From Streptosporangiaceae bacterium (lineage in GTDB: Bacteria > Actinomycetota > Actinomycetes > Streptosporangiales > Streptosporangiaceae), in assembly GCA_030041275.1 (NCBI GenBank), contig JASHOE010000046.1, forward strand, positions 1 through 64,000: 64,000 nt of DNA. The letters are read 5' to 3'. Positions within the stretch are counted from its first letter, which is position 1, and each line of letters starts with the position of its first letter. Positions 8,456 to 17,008 of the stretch are shown here, one piece after another. A program made the translations under genes and the position numbers. The notes beneath the pieces are model-generated. The model saw only the letters and a program-made list of their open reading frames with translations, had not been told where the DNA came from and made no database searches.

Positions 8456-8969
8456 GACCCCAAACCCTAGCGACGCGCAGCCGCGCAGCGGAAACACCAC
8501 CGAGTCGCTGATCCCCCGTCCCATAAGCGCTGGAGCCGATGGCAGGCATTCGCGGCAGCCATCGTCCGCACATCAGGAGGCATTCACAGGCGCACGCGGG
8601 CACAGGAAGCGGAGCTAGACCTCGGTAATGGATGACACTGACATGGCCCGGAGCGTGGCCTTCGGCCCATGGTAAGGAAAGGTCATGCCCGCGTGAGGCA
8701 CGCATATTCCCAAGAAGGGTGAGGCGCCGGACCGACCCCAAACCGGCTGTCGGCTCAGCGAAAGCGCCTGGGGATGCGTTCGGGTCCGCAACCCCCAGGC
8801 GCTCATTGTGCTCGCGATGCTGGCGCCCCAGCAGGGCCGCGATCTTAGAGTCAGCCCACGGATACGGCAGGAGGACCCCAAAAGGATTGTCCGGCGGGGA
8901 CGGCTCTGAACTGAGCGAGGGCGCGCGCGTCGCGGCACTCCGTCGCACGACCTTTCTCATCGATTTCGT
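8456..8969. other. gene-free stretch with a GC-rich inverted repeat
   Basis: No supported gene. It contains the inverted repeat annotated at 8763-8803. Frames on both strands are open but lack starts with ribosome binding sites and resemble no family I know. Confidence 0.4.
8763..8803. terminator. GC-rich hairpin
   Basis: The arms AGCGCCTGGGG (8763-8773) and CCCCAGGCGCT (8793-8803) pair perfectly over 11 bases around a 19-base loop. There is no T-tract. It lies downstream of the small minus-strand gene at 8970-9236, so a transcription terminator is a reasonable guess. Confidence 0.4.
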
Positions 8970-9236
8970 CTAACTTCTGTCGGCTGGCGATCCAGCGCTG
9001 GTCCGGGAGAACCGGCGGCGGCCGCTGGCGATGGCCATGCGGCGCAGGTACCAGTGGAATCGCAGCCGCTCCAGGTCGGTCCAGTCGACTATCTCCTCAG
9101 CGTGCCGCGCCGGCTGCTCGATGGTTTCATCGGCGGCGGTGTGGTGGCTCGTGGCGGCAGCGTGTAGTGCATTTGGTCCGGTCAGCTCGACGTGCGCTGA
9201 TGCGACCGGCCACGGATAGGTGACGAGAATGAACAT
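8970..9236 (-). CDS. small hypothetical protein
   Basis: This 88-residue protein starts at ATG 9236 with AGAAGGAG nine bases upstream, a strong ribosome binding site that decides the start over a much longer upstream frame. The N-terminus is hydrophobic (M-F-I-L-V-T-Y-P-W). The middle is acidic and the C-terminus holds a basic amphipathic stretch (L-E-R-L-R-F-H-W-Y-L-R-R). No family is recognised. Confidence 0.55.
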   Translation of the reverse strand: MFILVTYPWPVASAHVELTGPNALHAAATSHHTAADETIEQPARHAEEIVDWTDLERLRFHWYLRRMAIASGRRRFSRTSAGSPADRS

Positions 9237-9473
9237 GAGAATGCTCCTTCTGATCCAGGCTTGGCACTTGCGGTCACCTTCACGATGAACGTGCCGGGGC
9301 TGAGGAGCATCGGCCAAAGCGCGTACGCGTGGCGTCGCGAGGTCGTAAATCACGAGGGAGGCCCAAGCGAAGGTACGCGTTATGGCTGATACGCGTACGT
9401 CGACGCTGGCTCCCGCTAAGCGTGCGGAGGGACACTATGACCGGGATCGTCATGACCGCTGAAAGGGGCGAAC

Positions 9474-12410
9474 GTGCGGGCTCCTGAGCACTCATCCGCA
9501 AGTGGAGTGATGCGGCCGCTGGCTGACATAGCTGACATTGCTGGGCCGCCGGAAGGCGACGCTGAGGTGGCGGCTGCTGCTAGGCGGCGGTTTGCTAACG
9601 GTGTCGCGCACAACCTGCCGGTGCAGCTGACCACGTTCATCGGGCGGAATGCCGAGATTTCCGAGGTCCGGGCGCTGCTTGCGGGCAGTCGGCTGGTGAC
9701 CCTGACAGGCGAGGGAGGGGTGGGGAAGACTCGGCTCGCGCTGCAGGCTGCGGCCACGGTGCTAACGGAGTTTGCAGGTGGCGTCTGGATGGTGGATCTG
9801 GCCCCGCTTACCGATGATGCGCTGGTTCCCTTGGCTCTGGCCGGCGTTCTCGGGGTGTCGGATGAAAGAGGCCCCTCGACGACGGCGAAAGTCACCGGCT
9901 TTATCGGCGACCGTCGGATGCTGGTGGTGCTCGATAACTGCGAGCACCTGCTAGATGCGTGCGCCCTGCTTGCGGAGGAGCTTCTGCGTGCCTGCCCGGC
10001 CGTGGTCGTGCTCGCGACGAGCCGGGAGCCCATTGGCGCTGCTGGCGAGGCAACGTGGCGGGTGCCTTCGCTGTCGGTTAATGGGGAGGCGGTCGAGTTG
10101 TTCGCCGACCGTGCCCAGCGCGCCCACGCCGGATTCGCGATCAGTGAAGCGAACGGTGCGGCAGTGGCGGAAATCTGCCGTCGGCTGGACGGGATCCCGC
10201 TGGCGATCGAGTTGGCGGCGGCCCGGCTGCGGGCGTTCTCACCAGCCGAGATTGCCGCGGGACTGCACGATCGGTTCCGCCTGCTGACGGGCGGGTCACG
10301 GACGGCTGTCCGCAGGCAGCAGACCTTGCGCGCGTCAGTGGACTGGTCGCACGCTTTACTGACCGAGACGGAGCGGGTGTTGTTCCGTCGGCTGGCGGTG
10401 TTCGCAGGCGGCTTCGACCTAGGGGCCGCTGAGGTCGTCGGCTCCGGGAATGGCCTGGACCAGCATCAGGTACTCGAGCAACTCGCCGAGCTGGTTGACA
10501 AATCTCTTGTGGCAGCCGACGAGTCGCAGGCGCAGGAGGCGACGCGGTACGCGCTACCGGAAACTATCCGCCAGTATGCGGCCGAGAAGCTCGCCGAGGC
10601 CGGCGAGGCTGACACCGTCCGGACTCTTCATCGCGATTATTACGCGGCAGTCGGGAGTGAGCTCGCCCGGCCCGCCGGTGACCGGCGCCGCCAGATCCGC
10701 CACGTGGAAGACAACATCGACAACCTGCGCGGGGCGTTCCAGTGGAGTCTTGAGCTATCAGACCGTGAGACGGCCCTGCGGCTGGCATCGTTGCTGTGGC
10801 CAATCTGGCGCGACCGGAACCGCATGCGCGAGGGCCTGGCCTGGCTCGAATCCGCCCTGGGCGGTGAGCCGCGCTGCATGGCAGCCATCGCGCCCGATGT
10901 AAGGGTCCGGGCGCTGGTCGACGTGGTAACCCTCGCCGCCGAAACGAGCGCGGCTCCCCGAATGGCTCAGGCCGAAGAGGCCGTTGCACTAGCGCGCCAG
11001 CTTGGCGACCATGCCCTGCTGGGACGCGCACTGCTCGCAGCCGGATTCGCCGCGAGCAACGGTGGTGACGACAGCGAGCCCTACATAACCGAGGCTGCCG
11101 TGCTCGCTCGCCAGGCCGGCAGTGCCGAGATGCTGGCAGCCGCTGGCTATCTTGCCAGGGACGGGCTGCCGTACATTGCCGAGGCTACGGCGCTGGCCCG
11201 GCAGGCCGGCAATGCAGGGACGCTGGCAGAGATGCTCCGTTGGCAGGCCTTTGCGGCGCTTGACTCACAGGATCTAGTGGCTGCGCGATCGGCGGCAGAA
11301 GAGGCAGTCGCACTGGCCGAGCGGGCCGACCGCCAGCTGACCTCATTGCGCTGCCGGACGTTGCTCGGTACAACCCTCATCCTGCAGGGCGAATTTGGCC
11401 AGGCACGATCCTTGCTCAGCGGCGTGATCTCAGAGGCAGAGTCGGAGCAACTCCAAGTATGGAAGATGCATGGCCTCGCCAACCTGGGCTGGGCCCTGGC
11501 GTTCATGGGGGAGCCCGCTGAGGCCCGCGTTCTCGGAGAAGCAAGCATCGCGATCGCAGACGACCTCGGCATGATTCTCCATGCGATAAGCGGCTATACG
11601 TGCCTCGCCCACGCGGCGATGGCCTCCGGCGACGCGGACGCGCTACGCGAGGTGAACGAGGCGGCCTGGCAGCGCTCGAGCTTCCGGTCTCAACTCTGGC
11701 CCGGGTATCACATCAACACTGCCGTGGCCGACCTCGCTGCAGGTGATTTCCAGGCGGCCCGCGAGCAGGCCGACCAGGCCATGGCGGTCGCAGTCGAGCT
11801 CGGCTTGAAATATGCGCTGATGAGCGGCCTCCTCGTCAGCGCAGCGGTGGCGGCCGCAGCGGGCGATGTCGGGCGCGCTCATGACGACGCGTACCACGCA
11901 CTCACCATCGGGCGAAACATCGAGTCGCAGAGCGGAGTCATCGGCGCGCTCGAATGCCTAGGTGCCCTGCCGCACGAACCGGAAGAGCAGCACAAGGCGA
12001 CGCGGCTGCTGGGCGCCGCCGACGCCCACCGGCAGGTCATCGGCTACCGGCGGTTCTCGCTGAGCCAGCCGGGCTACGATCGCGCGGTCGCGGACCTTCG
12101 CACCTCGCTGGGCGATGACGAGTTTGAAAAGGCATGGGATGTTGGGGCTGCTCTCACCCTCGATGAAGCAGTGAACTACGCAGTGCGCGGCCGCGGAGAG
12201 CGCAACCGGCCCGCTGTCGGATGGCTATCGCTGACGCCGACCGAGCGAGATGTTGCGCGCCTCGTCGCAGACGGACTGGCCAACAAGGACATCGCCGCTC
12301 GGCTCTTCGTCTCACCCCGCACCGTGCAAACCCACCTCACCCACGTGTACGGCAAGCTCGGCATTACCTCACGTGTGCAACTCGCTCAGCAGGCCGCGCG
12401 CCACTCCTGA
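9474..12410 (+). CDS. large LuxR-type ATPase transcriptional regulator (NB-ARC/TPR/LuxR HTH)
   Basis: The 978-residue protein has a P-loop G-E-G-G-V-G-K-T at residues 79-86 and a Walker B-like L-V-V-L-D-N-C-E-H, both in an AfsR/NB-ARC type STAND ATPase domain. The long helical middle (about 380-880) is rich in E-E-A-V-A-L-A type repeats, as expected for TPRs. A LuxR/GerE helix-turn-helix sits at about 912-970 (L-T-P-T-E-R-D-V-A-R-L, then K-D-I-A-A-R-L and R-T-V-Q-T-H-L). Such proteins bind DNA after nucleotide- and ligand-driven oligomerisation. The GTG start at 9474 has AAAGGGG upstream; ATG 9510 is an alternative. Two near-identical repeat segments (E-A-A-V-L-A-R-Q-A-G and E-A-T-A-L-A-R-Q-A-G) suggest recent TPR duplication. 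The targets are unknown. Confidence 0.93.
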   Translation: MRAPEHSSASGVMRPLADIADIAGPPEGDAEVAAAARRRFANGVAHNLPVQLTTFIGRNAEISEVRALLAGSRLVTLTGEGGVGKTRLALQAAATVLTEFAGGVWMVDLAPLTDDALVPLALAGVLGVSDERGPSTTAKVTGFIGDRRMLVVLDNCEHLLDACALLAEELLRACPAVVVLATSREPIGAAGEATWRVPSLSVNGEAVELFADRAQRAHAGFAISEANGAAVAEICRRLDGIPLAIELAAARLRAFSPAEIAAGLHDRFRLLTGGSRTAVRRQQTLRASVDWSHALLTETERVLFRRLAVFAGGFDLGAAEVVGSGNGLDQHQVLEQLAELVDKSLVAADESQAQEATRYALPETIRQYAAEKLAEAGEADTVRTLHRDYYAAVGSELARPAGDRRRQIRHVEDNIDNLRGAFQWSLELSDRETALRLASLLWPIWRDRNRMREGLAWLESALGGEPRCMAAIAPDVRVRALVDVVTLAAETSAAPRMAQAEEAVALARQLGDHALLGRALLAAGFAASNGGDDSEPYITEAAVLARQAGSAEMLAAAGYLARDGLPYIAEATALARQAGNAGTLAEMLRWQAFAALDSQDLVAARSAAEEAVALAERADRQLTSLRCRTLLGTTLILQGEFGQARSLLSGVISEAESEQLQVWKMHGLANLGWALAFMGEPAEARVLGEASIAIADDLGMILHAISGYTCLAHAAMASGDADALREVNEAAWQRSSFRSQLWPGYHINTAVADLAAGDFQAAREQADQAMAVAVELGLKYALMSGLLVSAAVAAAAGDVGRAHDDAYHALTIGRNIESQSGVIGALECLGALPHEPEEQHKATRLLGAADAHRQVIGYRRFSLSQPGYDRAVADLRTSLGDDEFEKAWDVGAALTLDEAVNYAVRGRGERNRPAVGWLSLTPTERDVARLVADGLANKDIAARLFVSPRTVQTHLTHVYGKLGITSRVQLAQQAARHS

Positions 12411-12840
12411 AGCCGGGCTGGCTCTCGGGACCCGCGGACCGTCGGGAAGCGGGGATGTCCACTGAGAGCGATTAGTCGGCTCCGTCCGCTGCAGAGCGTT
12501 CAATCGCGGCGCAGAACGGGTTGAGCTCAGTGACGTTAGCCAGGGAAACCAACGGTCGCGTGAGGTGACCCACATCCGATCTGGCGACGCCTCCGGCTGA
12601 GTTTGACTTGCTCTCGTTTATCGCACGTACGTTTATTGCCGCACAGTCCTGGCGAGTCGTCCTTCGACGCGATCTGCAGCCAGCAGCGGCTGGCCGCCAG
12701 GTGCCGGGATGCTGGACGAGACCCGCACTGGGTGATTGATGTTGAGCAGTTCGATTAAGCGCCGGTCTACACGGTGCGGGAGCGCTACCAGGACTGAATC
12801 CGCGGCCCGTTCACCGGGAACCATACCTCGATCTACGAGG
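12411..12840. other. convergent intergenic stretch
   Basis: It lies between the LuxR regulator and the minus-strand hydrolase. A minus-strand frame at 12825-12633 reads A-D-S-V-L-V-A-L-P-H-R-V-D-R-R-L-I-E-L-L-N and looks protein-like, but has no supported start of its own. It may be a gene remnant. No clear terminator hairpin was found. Confidence 0.35.
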
Positions 12841-13545
12841 TCACCGCAGCGCCTGCCGGATGAACGCGGCCACGGCGACCGGCTTCGCGATGAACGCGGT
12901 GTGCGAGCCGTCGATGGTGTCGGTCGTGGCGCCCATCCGCTGCGCCATGAACCGCTCCGCGTCCGGCGAGATCGCGTTGTCATGCTCGGAGACGAGGAAC
13001 CAGGACGGCTTGCTCTTCCAGCCCGCCGAGGTGGCCTTCTCGTTGAGCGCCGCGACCGCGAGCGGGCGCTGGGTCGCGAACATAACATCCGCCATGTCCA
13101 CCGGCACGTCGGCGCAGAATGTCTCCCTGAACTTGTCCTTCGTGACGTAGAGATCGGGACCGCCCGCGGCGCCTGGCGCGTCGTAGGGGGTCGGAGCGAC
13201 CGTCGTGGCGAGCAGAGGTGGCGGGAACGGCTGCTGTACGGTCGCGCAGCTCTCGCCCACCTCCAGCCCGAACGCCGCAAGAAAGACCAGGCCGGTCACG
13301 TTGTCCAGGCCGGCCGACGCCTGTGTGACCACCGCGCCTCCGTAGGAATGCCCGACCAGCACGACCGGCCCGTCGATGGCCTTGACCACGTCGCTTACGA
13401 CGCTGGCGTCGAAAGCGACGCCTCGCAACGGGTTCGGCGGGGCGAGCGCCGTGTGGCCGGAGCTCTCGAGCTCGCGGATCAGTCCCGCGAACCCGGATGC
13501 GTCGGCGAAAGCGCCGTGGACGAGGACGACGGTGGGACCAGGCAT
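12841..13545 (-). CDS. alpha/beta hydrolase (EstC/pyrethroid-hydrolase type)
   Basis: The 234 residues cover a complete small alpha/beta hydrolase. The oxyanion segment is V-L-V-H-G-A-F-A-D-A-S-G at about 7-18. The nucleophile Ser67 sits in G-H-S-Y-G-G, the acid Asp189 in S-E-H-D-N-A, and His215 in D-G-S-H-T-A-F. All three catalytic residues are present, so it should be active. This subgroup hydrolyses esters or lactones of small molecules; the substrate is unknown. The start is supported by GGGAGA seven bases upstream. It is transcribed alone, converging with the LuxR regulator. Confidence 0.92.
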   Translation of the reverse strand: MPGPTVVLVHGAFADASGFAGLIRELESSGHTALAPPNPLRGVAFDASVVSDVVKAIDGPVVLVGHSYGGAVVTQASAGLDNVTGLVFLAAFGLEVGESCATVQQPFPPPLLATTVAPTPYDAPGAAGGPDLYVTKDKFRETFCADVPVDMADVMFATQRPLAVAALNEKATSAGWKSKPSWFLVSEHDNAISPDAERFMAQRMGATTDTIDGSHTAFIAKPVAVAAFIRQALR

Positions 13546-13950
13546 GAGGTTCTCCCGATGGTTGGAGAGCTGGCCCCAACGACGTTACGTCACCGAAGCC
13601 GAGCGTGTCGGCGCGGGGCGCGAGGCTCGCGCGCGGCCGACTGTTCAGTACCGCTCAACCGCGATCCGACCAGCACCTGCAGGCGGTACCGAGTAGGCAG
13701 GGAGGCCGCCTCAGGATTGGTCAAGCGCTTGCCCCGCCACCGGCGGAGGGACCGCCAGGCCGCGACGCTGGCTGGGCGCGGGCGAGTGGCGGAGGGGTCG
13801 CCGAGGTCGACGTGCTCCACGAGACTGTGACAGCCTGCGCCTGGACCAGCGCTAATGGCGCGGCCGAGCCCGGCAGTCGCTCCGTACGGGCGCCGTGCAG
13901 CGAAAACGCGCCAGCTGCCTTATCACTGCTGCGTCTCCGACTTAGCGAAG
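13546..13950. other. gene-free stretch between two minus-strand genes
   Basis: I see no supported gene. The stretch contains the downstream region of the anti-sigma gene and the promoter region of the alpha/beta hydrolase. Confidence 0.4.
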
Positions 13951-14178
13951 CTACGGAGAAGGGTGCTCGCCCGTGACGGCTGTGAGGAGCCCGGCGTAGT
14001 CGTCGCCGCATGGCCCGCATGCCGCCAGGTGAGCCGCTACGCCGGGGTAGCGGTCGGCCGCGTCCTCGCCAGCTGCGACCAGGTCCACATAGACGTGCAG
14101 CACAGCCATCGCCTCGCCACACCCGACGTCGCGAGGATCGGTCAGGAGGAACCTCTCCAGCATTTCTCGTTCGCTCAT
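13951..14178 (-). CDS. mini zinc-type anti-sigma factor-like protein
   Basis: The product is about 75 residues long and has the H-L-A-A-C-G-P-C signature (an H-x3-C-x2-C zinc motif) after P-G-V-A-A. This is the core of ZAS-type anti-sigma domains, here without any membrane segment. The ATG at 14178 overlaps the stop of the sigma gene (TGATG), so translation is coupled; a GTG one codon earlier is also possible. By analogy with known pairs it should bind and restrain the upstream ECF sigma factor, perhaps through redox or zinc state. That role is inferred from motif and position. Confidence 0.75.
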   Translation of the reverse strand: MSEREMLERFLLTDPRDVGCGEAMAVLHVYVDLVAAGEDAADRYPGVAAHLAACGPCGDDYAGLLTAVTGEHPSP

Positions 14179-14882
14179 CACAGCTCCGGACCCGTCCCGT
14201 CCAGATAGCCCTTAGCTACGAGCGCGCGACGGATCTTACGCCGGGCGTCGAAGATCACCTTGTAGATCGCATTGCGCCGCAGGTCCAGCTTGTCGGCCAG
14301 CGCGTTCAAGGGTATCCCGTCTACCACAATGGCGACGAAGATCCGCCGCTGGTGGGCGGTCAGCTCGGTGTCCACCACGTGTCGGACCTCGGCGAGGATG
14401 CTTGCTGCCTCGGCATGCTGGTGCGGGTCAAGCCCAAGTCGGTCCGGAAGGCACTCCCAGCGCTCGGCGTCGAGCGCGACCGTCGTATTGCGCCAATAGT
14501 GGCGACCGAGCTTGTTGGACACCTCCAGAACGACGAACCTGTAGGCCCAGGTGGTGAAGCGGCTCTCACCACGGAACTCTGCAAGTTTCGCGAGGATCGC
14601 CAGCATCGCGTCGCCGGCCGCCTGGTGGGCAACATCGTCAAGCTCCGGTCCTGTCACCCGGCTTGTGGCCGAACGCCTCCGGACCTCGGCGAGCGCAATC
14701 CTCAGCAGCCGGTCGTGCAGTTCACGCTCAGCTGCATGTCGCTCCGCCTCGGCTGCACTGGCCAGCCGGCGCAGCCAGTTCGCCGACTCCTCGTCCAATC
14801 CGGTAGTCGCTGACCTGGCAGGCTGCACAGCGTCATGGTAGCCCGGCGGCCCTGTGTCGAGCTGCCCGAGTTTCTCGGCCAC
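14178..14882 (-). CDS. ECF-type RNA polymerase sigma factor
   Basis: The 234-residue protein has sigma region 2 at about residues 55-125 (D-D-V-A-H-Q-A-A-G-D, then F-R-G-E-S-R-F-T-T-W-A-Y-R-F). Sigma region 4 lies at about 165-220 (L-T-A-H-Q-R-R-I-F, then P-L-N-A-L-A-D-K-L and R-N-A-I-Y-K-V-I-F-D-A-R-R-K). Region 1.1 and region 3 are missing, as in extracytoplasmic-function sigma factors. An extra 45 residues precede region 2. It is coupled by a four-base overlap to a zinc anti-sigma protein and diverges from a secreted propeller/DUF4331 cluster that could be its regulon. Confidence 0.9.
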   Translation of the reverse strand: MAEKLGQLDTGPPGYHDAVQPARSATTGLDEESANWLRRLASAAEAERHAAERELHDRLLRIALAEVRRRSATSRVTGPELDDVAHQAAGDAMLAILAKLAEFRGESRFTTWAYRFVVLEVSNKLGRHYWRNTTVALDAERWECLPDRLGLDPHQHAEAASILAEVRHVVDTELTAHQRRIFVAIVVDGIPLNALADKLDLRRNAIYKVIFDARRKIRRALVAKGYLDGTGPEL

Positions 14883-15075
14883 TCGGGCGGCGGCCGCCGT
14901 TGATTGGCGGGGCGGTGGTTACCGCCGCACTCGTGGAGCTGCCGTCTGCTTCCGCAGCCGCATCGCGGTCCGGCAGAGCTTTGCAGGTGTCTCGTGATTT
15001 TCAGCCGGTAAGACTTGCGGACCCTGCGGACGCGGAACAGATGTCCATCTCACCCTCATGGCCCGAAGGAGAGTC

Positions 15076-16212
15076 ATGAAACCCATCTGGAAGCTGTCCG
15101 CTGCCACTGCTGGCGCCGCGGCGGCGACAGCATTGTCGGTGCTCCCGGCCAGTGCCGCCGCTGTGCACGACGCGCCGACCCCCGTACACGCGGTGTTCGT
15201 GCAAACCGACAACACGGCGGGCAACACGATCGTTGCCTACGAACCGACCTCCGATGGCGGCCTGCAACAGGTAGGCAGCTACCCGACAGGCGGGAACGGC
15301 GCCGTCCTCAGTGGTTCCGTCGTCGACCATCTGGCTTCAGAGGGTTCGCTAGCGTACGACCGCCGGGCCGGCCTGCTCTACGCGGTCAACGCCGGAAGCA
15401 ACACCATCACCGTCTTCCTAGTGCGTGGCGATCAGCTCATCCGCACCCAGGTGATCAGCTCGGGCGGGCAATTTCCGGTCAGCATCACCGTTCACGGCAA
15501 CCAGGTCTACGTGCTCAACGCCTTGGGCGGCGGCTCGGTGGCGGGATTCGTCCAGTTCGGCAGCCGCTTGATCTCGGAGCCGTTCTGGTCCCGCGCTCTC
15601 GACCTTGGTACAAGCTCCGCCACTGTGTTCACGGGGACACCCGGCCAGATCGCTTTCACGCCTGACGGCTCGCACCTGGTGATCACGACCAAGGGCGCGG
15701 CCAACACCGTTGACGTCTTCCAGGCCGGGCCCCTTGGCCCATCTGCGGCGCCGGCCGTCACCTCGCTACCCGGCACTGTGCCGTTCGGCGTCACCTTCGA
15801 CGCCTACGGGCATCTCGTGGTCGCTGAGGCCGGCACCGACACCGTCGCGACCTTCAGCATCGGCGCTGACGGGCAGCTTGCTCAGCTGGGCAGCGTCGGC
15901 ACCGCGCAGGCTGCGACCTGCTGGATCACCGCGGCGCCCAGCGGCGCGTTGTACGCCTCCAACGCCGGCAGCGCCACTGAGTCGGTGCTCCGTAGCCAGC
16001 CCGACGGTGCCGTGACGCTGCTCGGCGCCACGCCGACCGACGCTGGAACCGTCGACGCGGCCTCCTCAGCCGACGGCCAGTACCTGTATGTGCAGGCCGG
16101 CGGCCCCGGCAGCGTCGACGCGTACCGCATAGGCCCGGACGGCTCGCTGACCGAGACCGGCTCGGTCACTGTCCCCGGGGCAGCTGGCGGTGAGGGCATC
16201 GTCGCCCTCTGA
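15076..16212 (+). CDS. secreted beta-propeller protein (lactonase/YVTN-like)
   Basis: The 378-residue protein starts at ATG 15076, where GAAGGAGAGTC precedes the start; an ATG six codons upstream lacks such a site. A signal peptide occupies residues 1-30 (basic K-x-x-W-K, then A-A-A-T-A-L-S-V-L-P-A-S-A-A-A). The rest consists of repeated blades with Y-x-V-N-A-G-S-N-T-I-T-V-F and L-Y-A-S-N-A-G-S patterns, as in 6-phosphogluconolactonase-type seven-bladed propellers and YVTN surface proteins. The enzymatic role is unproven. It diverges from the ECF sigma gene and is followed by a shortened tandem copy of itself. A hairpin at 16235-16283 follows the stop. Confidence 0.85.
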   Translation: MKPIWKLSAATAGAAAATALSVLPASAAAVHDAPTPVHAVFVQTDNTAGNTIVAYEPTSDGGLQQVGSYPTGGNGAVLSGSVVDHLASEGSLAYDRRAGLLYAVNAGSNTITVFLVRGDQLIRTQVISSGGQFPVSITVHGNQVYVLNALGGGSVAGFVQFGSRLISEPFWSRALDLGTSSATVFTGTPGQIAFTPDGSHLVITTKGAANTVDVFQAGPLGPSAAPAVTSLPGTVPFGVTFDAYGHLVVAEAGTDTVATFSIGADGQLAQLGSVGTAQAATCWITAAPSGALYASNAGSATESVLRSQPDGAVTLLGATPTDAGTVDAASSADGQYLYVQAGGPGSVDAYRIGPDGSLTETGSVTVPGAAGGEGIVAL

Positions 16213-16234
16213 CCGCGGCCCCGTTTGACCGCGG

Positions 16235-16283
16235 GCAGCGCCGGGCGCTGAGCACCTATGACTGGCCAGCAGCCCGGCGCTGC
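16235..16283. terminator. hairpin after the first propeller gene
   Basis: The arms GCAGCGCCGGG (16235-16245) and CCCGGCGCTGC (16273-16283) pair perfectly over 11 bases, beginning 22 bases after the stop of the propeller gene. There is no T-tract, as is common for high-GC actinobacterial terminators. Confidence 0.5.
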
Positions 16284-16304
16284 TCGCTACCATCCAAAGA
16301 GCCG

Positions 16305-16910
16305 ATGGGAGCTCCGCTAAGTGTGACCGGTGTCCGTGCGCGCAACGCGGTCGCATCACCGTCGCTTGTGATCGGCCTCGCGATCGCGGTTCGGCTCGGT
16401 ACAGGCAGCACCCGTACAACCGACGGCTTGCTCGGCCCGTCCGCACAATCGACCGTGACGTCGCTTCCTGGCACCATCCCGTTCGGCTTCACCTTCGACC
16501 GCTACGGGCATCTCGCGCTCGTTGAGACGGGAGCGGGCGCTGTTGCCACTTTCGCAGTCGCCTCTGACGGCACGCTCACCCAGCTTGGCATCGCCGCCAC
16601 CGGGCAGGCCGCGAGCTGCTGGATCACGGCAGCCCCAGAGGGCACCCTGTACGCGTCCAACGCCGGAAGCGGCACCGAATCCACGCTCAGCACGCAGCCG
16701 GACGGCGCTGGCACCCAACTCGGCACGACGCCGACCGACCCCGGCACCACCGACGCGGCGGTGTCATCTGACGGTCAGTACCTGTATGTGCAGGCCGGCG
16801 GCCCTGGCAACGTCGACGCCTACCGCATCGGTCCCGGCGGTTCACTGACCCAGACCGGCTCGGTCACCGTTCCCGGCGCGGTCGGCGGCGAGGGCATCGC
16901 CGCAACCTGA
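16305..16910 (+). CDS. truncated tandem copy of the beta-propeller protein (C-terminal half)
   Basis: From about residue 45 to its end, this 201-residue frame aligns throughout with the C-terminal half of the preceding propeller protein. Shared stretches include W-I-T-A-A-P, L-Y-A-S-N-A-G-S, and D-G-Q-Y-L-Y-V-Q-A-G-G-P-G ending in G-G-E-G-I. By eye I judge about 70 percent identity. The signal peptide and first half of the propeller are missing, and the first 45 residues are unrelated. A half propeller without export signal is unlikely to fold alone, so this is probably a decaying tandem duplicate. It could still be translated from ATG 16305, which has a weak AAAGAG site. Confidence 0.6.
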   Translation: MGAPLSVTGVRARNAVASPSLVIGLAIAVRLGTGSTRTTDGLLGPSAQSTVTSLPGTIPFGFTFDRYGHLALVETGAGAVATFAVASDGTLTQLGIAATGQAASCWITAAPEGTLYASNAGSGTESTLSTQPDGAGTQLGTTPTDPGTTDAAVSSDGQYLYVQAGGPGNVDAYRIGPGGSLTQTGSVTVPGAVGGEGIAAT

Positions 16911-16930
16911 CCACGGCGGCACCCGGCACC

Positions 16931-16980
16931 GGGCAGCGCAGGCCCCTGCCACCACCGTTGGCTAGCGGTCGGCGCTGCCC
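16931..16980. terminator. hairpin after the second propeller copy
   Basis: The arms GGGCAGCGC (16931-16939) and GCGCTGCCC (16972-16980) pair perfectly over nine bases, just downstream of the stop. Its position and arm sequence resemble the hairpin after the first copy, so the terminator seems to have been duplicated with the gene. Confidence 0.4.
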
Positions 16981-17008
16981 GTCGCCGCGACTGTGATGAG
17001 GAGAAGGC

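Noticed and set aside
8430..8960. 176-codon minus-strand frame
   Set aside because: No ribosome binding site, no family, and it overlaps the start of the serine hydrolase in another frame.
12736..13830. 364-codon plus-strand frame
   Set aside because: It is antisense to a complete alpha/beta hydrolase with a good start site and catalytic triad.
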